Program-made: the position numbers and the translations under genes | Assembly: GCA_018970025.1 (NCBI GenBank) | Contig: JAGWXF010000001.1 | Coordinates: forward strand, 1 to 64,000 | Source: Actinomycetales bacterium | GTDB taxonomy: Bacteria; Actinomycetota; Actinomycetes; S36-B12 | Reading direction: 5' to 3' | Length of the DNA: 64,000 bases | The notes under the pieces: generated by a model | Seen by the model: only the letters and a program-made list of their open reading frames with translations | What the model was told of the DNA's origin: nothing | Database searches by the model: none | In this document: in pieces, positions 60,524-64,000 of the stretch | Position numbering within the stretch: the stretch's first letter is position 1 | How the letters are laid out: each line of letters begins with the position of its first letter

Positions 60524-62332
60524 ATGATCCGAACCCGCAATGCCGGCTCCTTGCGCCGCGATGACGCCGGGGCGACCGTCACCCTGGCCGGGTGGATCGC
60601 CCGTCGCCGCGACCACGGCGGAGTGGCGTTCCTGGATCTTCGGGACGCCTCCGGAGTCGTGCAGGTCGTCGTCCATGATCCGCTGATTGCGCATGGCCTG
60701 CGCGATGAGTACTGCATCCGGGTGACCGGGCAGGTGCAGGTGCGTCCTGAGGGGAACGAGAACGCCGACCTGCCGACCGGCGAGGTCGAGGTCATGTCGT
60801 CTGACGTCGAGGTGCTGTCCGTTGCGGCACCCCTGCCGTTTCCGATCGATGACCGGGTGAGCGTGGGGGACGAGGTCAGGCTGCGCTACCGCTACCTGGA
60901 CCTGCGGCGACGGTCGGCCGGGGATGCCTTGCGGATGAGGTCCCGGGTCAACCAGATCGCCCGCGATGTGCTCCTGGGACGGGACTTCGTCGAGATCGAG
61001 ACCCCCACCCTGACGCGATCGACCCCCGAGGGGGCTCGGGACTTCCTCGTGCCGGTACGCCTGCAGCCTGGGCACTGGTACGCCTTGCCGCAGTCGCCGC
61101 AGCTGTTCAAGCAGCTGCTGATGGTGGCGGGGATGGAGCGGTATTTCCAGATCGCGCGGTGCTATCGGGACGAGGACTTCCGCGCGGATCGCCAGCCCGA
61201 GTTCACCCAGCTGGACATCGAGATGTCGTTCGTCGAGCAGGACGACGTCATCGAGGTCGGCGAGGCGATCGTCCGTGCACTGTGGCAGGGGATCCTCGGG
61301 GTGGAGATCGGCGAGGTCCCGCGGATGACGTACGCGGAGGCCATGCGCAGGTACGGAAGCGACAAGCCAGACCTTCGATTCGGCCTGGAGCTGGTCGACC
61401 TGACCGACTACTTCGCCGGAACGGCCTTCCGGGTCTTCCAGGCAGCGCACGTGGGCGCGGTCGTCATGCCTGGCGGAGGCGACCAGCCCCGTCGCCAGTT
61501 CGACGCCTGGCAGGAATGGGCCAAGCAGCGGGGGGCCAAGGGCCTGGCATACGTGACCATCGACGCAGACGGCACCCTCGGCGGTCCGGTGGCCAAGAAC
61601 CTCTCCGAGCGGGAGCGGGACGGGCTGGCGGCCGCCACCGGGGCCACAGCAGGCGACTGCGTCTTCTTCGCTGCCGGCACGACATCCGATGCCCGTAGCC
61701 TGCTGGGCGCCGCCCGACTGGAGATCGCCCGGCGACTGGACCTCATCGACGAGACGGCGTGGTCGTTCCTGTGGGTCGTCGACGCGCCGATGTTCGAGCA
61801 GGTGCAGGACGATGCAGGTGCCCTGACGTGGACCGCCGTCCACCATCCCTTCACGTCCCCGAACGCCGAGTGGAAGGACACCTTCGAGCAGGCGCCCGGC
61901 GAGGCCCTGGCGTGGGCCTACGACATCGTGTGCAATGGCAATGAGATCGGCGGGGGATCGATCCGTATCCATCAGGCCGAGGTGCAGCAGCGGGTCTTCA
62001 GCATGCTCGGACTGTCGGCCGGCGACGCGCAGGAGAAGTTCGGGTTCCTGCTCGAGGCCTTCGCATACGGGCCGCCGCCGCATGGAGGCATCGCCTTCGG
62101 CTGGGACCGCATCTGCATGCTGCTCGCGGGTGCGCCCTCCCTGCGCGATGTCATCGCCTTCCCCAAGACCGGCGCTGGGCACGACCCGCTCACCGGCGCA
62201 CCGACGACCATCACCGCACAACAGCGCAAGGAAGCGGGCATCGATGCCACGCCAGGACTCCCAGGGCAGCGCCTATCAGATCAGGGCCGATCAGAGCAGG
62301 GCCGATCAGATCAGGATGGCAGCGCCGGCTGA
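60524..62332 (+). CDS. aspS: aspartyl-tRNA synthetase
   Basis: [64 protein letters not shown]. Confidence 0.97.
   Translation: MIRTRNAGSLRRDDAGATVTLAGWIARRRDHGGVAFLDLRDASGVVQVVVHDPLIAHGLRDEYCIRVTGQVQVRPEGNENADLPTGEVEVMSSDVEVLSVAAPLPFPIDDRVSVGDEVRLRYRYLDLRRRSAGDALRMRSRVNQIARDVLLGRDFVEIETPTLTRSTPEGARDFLVPVRLQPGHWYALPQSPQLFKQLLMVAGMERYFQIARCYRDEDFRADRQPEFTQLDIEMSFVEQDDVIEVGEAIVRALWQGILGVEIGEVPRMTYAEAMRRYGSDKPDLRFGLELVDLTDYFAGTAFRVFQAAHVGAVVMPGGGDQPRRQFDAWQEWAKQRGAKGLAYVTIDADGTLGGPVAKNLSERERDGLAAATGATAGDCVFFAAGTTSDARSLLGAARLEIARRLDLIDETAWSFLWVVDAPMFEQVQDDAGALTWTAVHHPFTSPNAEWKDTFEQAPGEALAWAYDIVCNGNEIGGGSIRIHQAEVQQRVFSMLGLSAGDAQEKFGFLLEAFAYGPPPHGGIAFGWDRICMLLAGAPSLRDVIAFPKTGAGHDPLTGAPTTITAQQRKEAGIDATPGLPGQRLSDQGRSEQGRSDQDGSAG
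62278..62315 (+). repeat. 15-bp direct repeat (about 2.5 copies) at the aspS 3' end
   Basis: agatcagggccgatc / agagcagggccgatc / agatcagg. Confidence 0.85.
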
Positions 62333-63092
62333 TCCGTACGTACGGCTGCGCCTGCACGACGACGCCATCGCCGAGGCCGTCATCGACGGCCCTGCCGTGG
62401 CCTGGATGTCGATACGCAATGCGACCCGGCGACCTTCGGGCCGGAGCCTCGGTGCGGGCGATGACGGGCCTGCGGCCGTTCGTGAGCGATGGGGGAGCCT
62501 GTGCGGCAGCGACGCCCCGCGCATGATCCGGGCGCTGGTGGAGCTGGACTCCAGAGTTGGCCTCGATGGTCGCGGTGGCCTTGATGGCGTGACCGTCCCA
62601 GCGGGCATCTTCGGACTGCTGCCGCCAGGCCTGACCAGCCCTGATCCCGGGCACTGGTCCTTGTGGGAGCTGAGCGATGACGCGCACGCGGTACCCGGGC
62701 GCGCGCGGCTGCTCGATCCCGCTGACGACAGGATCCGCCCCCTGCTGATGCACTCGCCGTCGGCTCATGTGTTCCCCGGGGACCGGCCGGCCCAGTGGGC
62801 CGGGATCGTGGAGGGCGATGACCTGCTGGCCGTTGCGGCTCGAATCGATGAGCCCAATGGGTTCGCGCACGTGGTGAGCGTGTGCACGGATCCGAGGGCG
62901 CGGGGCCGTCGGCTGGCACAGCAGGCGATCGGCCTGCTGATCGAGCAGGCACGCAGCGACGGATGCCGTGGGGTCATGCTCGAGATGTACGCCTCCAACG
63001 ACCCGGCCCGGCGGGCGTACCTCCGCATGGGCTTCGCGGAGGTCGGCCAGTACATGTCCGGGCTGCTGTACCGCGGCGTGCGGCCTGCCTAG
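62316..63092 (+). CDS. GNAT family N-acetyltransferase
   Basis: [58 protein letters not shown]. Confidence 0.88.
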   Translation: MAAPADPYVRLRLHDDAIAEAVIDGPAVAWMSIRNATRRPSGRSLGAGDDGPAAVRERWGSLCGSDAPRMIRALVELDSRVGLDGRGGLDGVTVPAGIFGLLPPGLTSPDPGHWSLWELSDDAHAVPGRARLLDPADDRIRPLLMHSPSAHVFPGDRPAQWAGIVEGDDLLAVAARIDEPNGFAHVVSVCTDPRARGRRLAQQAIGLLIEQARSDGCRGVMLEMYASNDPARRAYLRMGFAEVGQYMSGLLYRGVRPA

Positions 63093-63102
63093 GGTGTGCC
63101 GA

Positions 63103-64000
63103 GTGACCCTCTTCGACGAGGCTGCCTCAACACACCGTGCGTCGGCCCCGCTGGCCGTGCGCATGCGACCGGCGAGCATCGAGGAGGTCGTCGGGCAGGA
63201 GTCCGCCCTGGCACCGGGGGCGCCACTTCGGGGACTGCTCGAGCCCCACGCGGGCACGGCCTCGAGCTCTGTCTCGGTCATCCTGTGGGGCCCGCCCGGG
63301 ACCGGCAAGACGACACTGGCGTCCCTGGTCTCGCTTGCTTCTGGCCGCGTCTTCACCGAGCTGTCGGCGGTCACCGCTGGGGTCAAGGACGTGCGGTCGA
63401 TCATCGACCAGGCGCGGGACCGGCTGTCGATGCAGGGCCGCGGCACGGTGCTGTTCATCGACGAGGTGCACCGCTTCAGCAAGGCACAGCAGGATGCCCT
63501 CCTGCCGGCCGTCGAGAACGGCTGGGTGACCCTCATCGCGGCAACGACGGAGAACCCGAGCTTCTCGGTGATCGCTCCGCTGCTGTCGCGCAGTGTCGTA
63601 GTGACGCTTGCGCCGCTGACCGACCGGGACCTGCAGGCGCTGGTCCGCCGGGCCATCGCGGACCCGCGCGGCCTCGGTGGGCGCGTTCGCGTGGCGGATG
63701 ACGCGGTGGAGGCCATCGCGCGGGTGTCGATGGGCGATGCCCGTCGGGCGCTCACGGCACTGGAGGCAGCGGCTGCGCCCGTCCTTCGCATGCATGCCGA
63801 GCGGGGTACCGGGCCTGTCGACGGGCTCGGCGACGCGCCTGTCGACGCGGCCGACGTGCCCGAGGTCGGGCTGCACCACGTCGAGGTGGCAGTCCAGCAT
63901 GCAGCGATCCGCTACGACCGGGATGGCGACCAGCACTACGACGTCGTCAGCGCATTCATCAAGAGCGTGCGCGGGAGCGATCCAGACGCAGCCCTGCACT
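63103..64000 (+). CDS. rarA: replication-associated recombination protein A (AAA+), 3'-truncated by window end
   Basis: [56 protein letters not shown]; open to window end, so not in the ORF track. Confidence 0.93.
   Translation, partial: MTLFDEAASTHRASAPLAVRMRPASIEEVVGQESALAPGAPLRGLLEPHAGTASSSVSVILWGPPGTGKTTLASLVSLASGRVFTELSAVTAGVKDVRSIIDQARDRLSMQGRGTVLFIDEVHRFSKAQQDALLPAVENGWVTLIAATTENPSFSVIAPLLSRSVVVTLAPLTDRDLQALVRRAIADPRGLGGRVRVADDAVEAIARVSMGDARRALTALEAAAAPVLRMHAERGTGPVDGLGDAPVDAADVPEVGLHHVEVAVQHAAIRYDRDGDQHYDVVSAFIKSVRGSDPDAALH

Noticed and set aside
62211-63791. 526-aa minus-strand ORF across GNAT/RarA
   Set aside because: Antisense to clear GNAT and RarA genes; low-complexity Arg/Ser composition

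Overview
High-GC actinobacterial chromosome segment, almost fully coding and mostly housekeeping. It starts inside a 5S rRNA gene and its terminator. Block 1 (about 0.2-21 kb) resembles the M. tuberculosis Rv1691-Rv1713 gene order: TPR, HAD, TlyA, NAD kinase, RecN, PyrG, NUDIX, alanine dehydrogenase, XerD, M14 peptidase, ParA, ScpA/B, RluB, AroH, prephenate dehydrogenase, and a fused Cmk-Der. The middle (21-36 kb) is more accessory: secreted proteins, PPK2, a LigD-type polymerase domain and an ATP-dependent ligase in convergent overlap, a CASTOR/POLLUX-like channel, mutarotase, FUSC, AIM24, PabB/PabC, and five tRNAs. Block 3 (36-64 kb) holds ThrS, HIT, a degenerate cupin, a truncated EF-G-like GTPase, PgsA-PatA-PimA, a LemA-like protein, PdxS/T, YebC, WS/DGAT, RuvCAB, YajC-SecD-SecF, Apt, RelA, DUF349, cyclophilin, an MBL hydrolase, HisS, AspS, GNAT and a RarA gene cut by the window end. 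I saw no CRISPR array, transposase, prophage or clear defence island, and no convincing new multi-gene system. The best second-look items are the convergent overlapping repair genes, the EF-G-like protein ending after domain II, a perfect 18-bp inverted repeat in a divergent promoter region, a probable CTG start for XerD, low-complexity insertions (SecD) and several in-frame 12-15 bp tandem repeats. All calls come from reading the sequence; no database searches were run.
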